Positions 5,844 to 6,151 of a stretch of DNA of 6,151 nt are shown here, piece by piece. The DNA is from JAUWCW01 sp030609125 [NCBI: Candidatus Rokuibacteriota bacterium] (GTDB lineage: Bacteria; JAUVQV01): contig JAUWCW010000129.1 in NCBI GenBank assembly GCA_030609125.1, positions 1 to 6,151 on the forward strand, read 5' to 3'. Numbering within the stretch: the first letter of the stretch is position 1; the number at the start of each line of letters is the position of its first letter. A model generated the notes under the pieces. The model saw only the letters and a list, made by a program, of their open reading frames with translations. It had not been told where the DNA came from and did no database searches. Made by a program: the position numbers and the translations under genes.

Positions 5844-6151
5844 TCAGCGCGCACCTGCTCCCTGCCCCGGAGGAGCCCTGCCCCGGGCACGGGTGGAAAG
5901 GCCTGCAAGAACCCCCGTGGCGGCGCCCGCAGCGTCCATGAGAACGTCCACTGCGGAAGGGTATCTCCCCACCACGAAGGATTGATGATACTCATCGAGC
6001 AGGCCGTATCCGACAGCCAGACACCACGCCAGAAACCATCGCGGCCGCGTCCCCCCCAGGGCCCTGGCGAGAAGGAAGCCGAGGACGGCGTATCCGAGAA
6101 AGTGCGCCGGTTTGTCCCACCCCCCGGGAAGCGGGATATCGTCACCGGGAC
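5844..6151 (-). CDS. VanZ-like family membrane protein, C-terminal part (N-terminus beyond window edge)
   Basis: Reading the minus strand from base 6149 gives 101 open codons ending at the TGA at 5846-5844. The visible chain carries the VanZ-family signature: WDKPAHFLGYAVLGFLL (visible residues 11-27), then LLDEYHQSFVVGRYPSAVDV (50-69), then DAAGAATG. Three hydrophobic stretches (about 15-31, 37-51 and 68-84) fit membrane helices, and the protein ends in an Arg/Gly/Pro-rich tail. Family members are small integral membrane proteins named after the teicoplanin-resistance accessory protein VanZ. Most chromosomal members have no proven role and should not be read as resistance genes. The common FVPGR motif is FVVGR here. 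By comparison with small family members, perhaps 20-40 N-terminal residues are missing to the right. There is no start codon within the window. The gene is convergent with the kinase, with a shared hairpin between them, and no functional link is apparent. Confidence 0.85.
   Translation of the reverse strand, partial: PGDDIPLPGGWDKPAHFLGYAVLGFLLARALGGTRPRWFLAWCLAVGYGLLDEYHQSFVVGRYPSAVDVLMDAAGAATGVLAGLSTRARGRAPPGQGAGAR

Noticed and set aside
5810-6145. 111-aa minus-strand open frame at the right end
   Set aside because: The composition is Arg/Gly/Pro/Trp-rich without family features, and it overlaps out of frame with the convincing VanZ-like reading frame ending at 5844.

Overview
The window is a compact, GC-rich stretch of bacterial chromosome. 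It holds two complete genes and the ends of two more. The resident protein types suggest an anaerobic, delta-proteobacterium-like host (Desulfobacterota / Desulfuromonadota in the broad sense): a single-chain pyruvate:ferredoxin oxidoreductase whose catalytic residues match the Desulfovibrio africanus enzyme, a soluble GAF-GAF histidine kinase, and a VanZ-like membrane protein. This host assignment is an inference from protein character and base composition, not a phylogenetic result.

Layout, left to right. (1) Positions 1-29, minus strand: the first nine codons of a divergently transcribed gene, with a good Shine-Dalgarno; the rest lies outside the window. (2) Positions 30-311: a 282-bp divergent intergenic region with candidate extended -10 promoters on both strands and a cluster of short dyads on the pyruvate-enzyme side. 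(3) Positions 312-3896, plus strand: the complete pyruvate:ferredoxin (flavodoxin) oxidoreductase, nifJ/por type, 1194 aa, with all thiamine-diphosphate, Mg2+ and three [4Fe-4S] cluster ligands in place. (4) Positions 3897-3981: an 85-bp spacer with two GC-rich hairpins that lack a U-tract. (5) Positions 3982-5703, plus strand: a complete 573-aa cytoplasmic GAF-GAF-HisKA-HATPase histidine kinase. (6) Positions 5704-5843: a convergent intergenic region with a 9-bp-stem hairpin, probably a terminator. (7) Positions 5844-6151, minus strand: the C-terminal 101 codons of a VanZ-like gene that runs off the right edge. It has no start codon inside the window and is partly masked by a spurious ORF in another frame.

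How the genes relate. The oxidoreductase interconverts pyruvate + CoA and acetyl-CoA + CO2 with low-potential ferredoxin or flavodoxin, so it is a central carbon and electron node of an anaerobe. The kinase lies in the same orientation 85 bp downstream and may be cotranscribed by read-through, but nothing in the sequence proves that it senses or controls pyruvate metabolism. No response regulator is present here. The VanZ-like gene is a convergent neighbour and probably functionally unrelated.

I see no tRNA, rRNA, CRISPR array, insertion sequence, phage or defence genes. I found no convincing sign of a previously undescribed multi-gene system; the items worth a second look are small-scale and are listed as findings.
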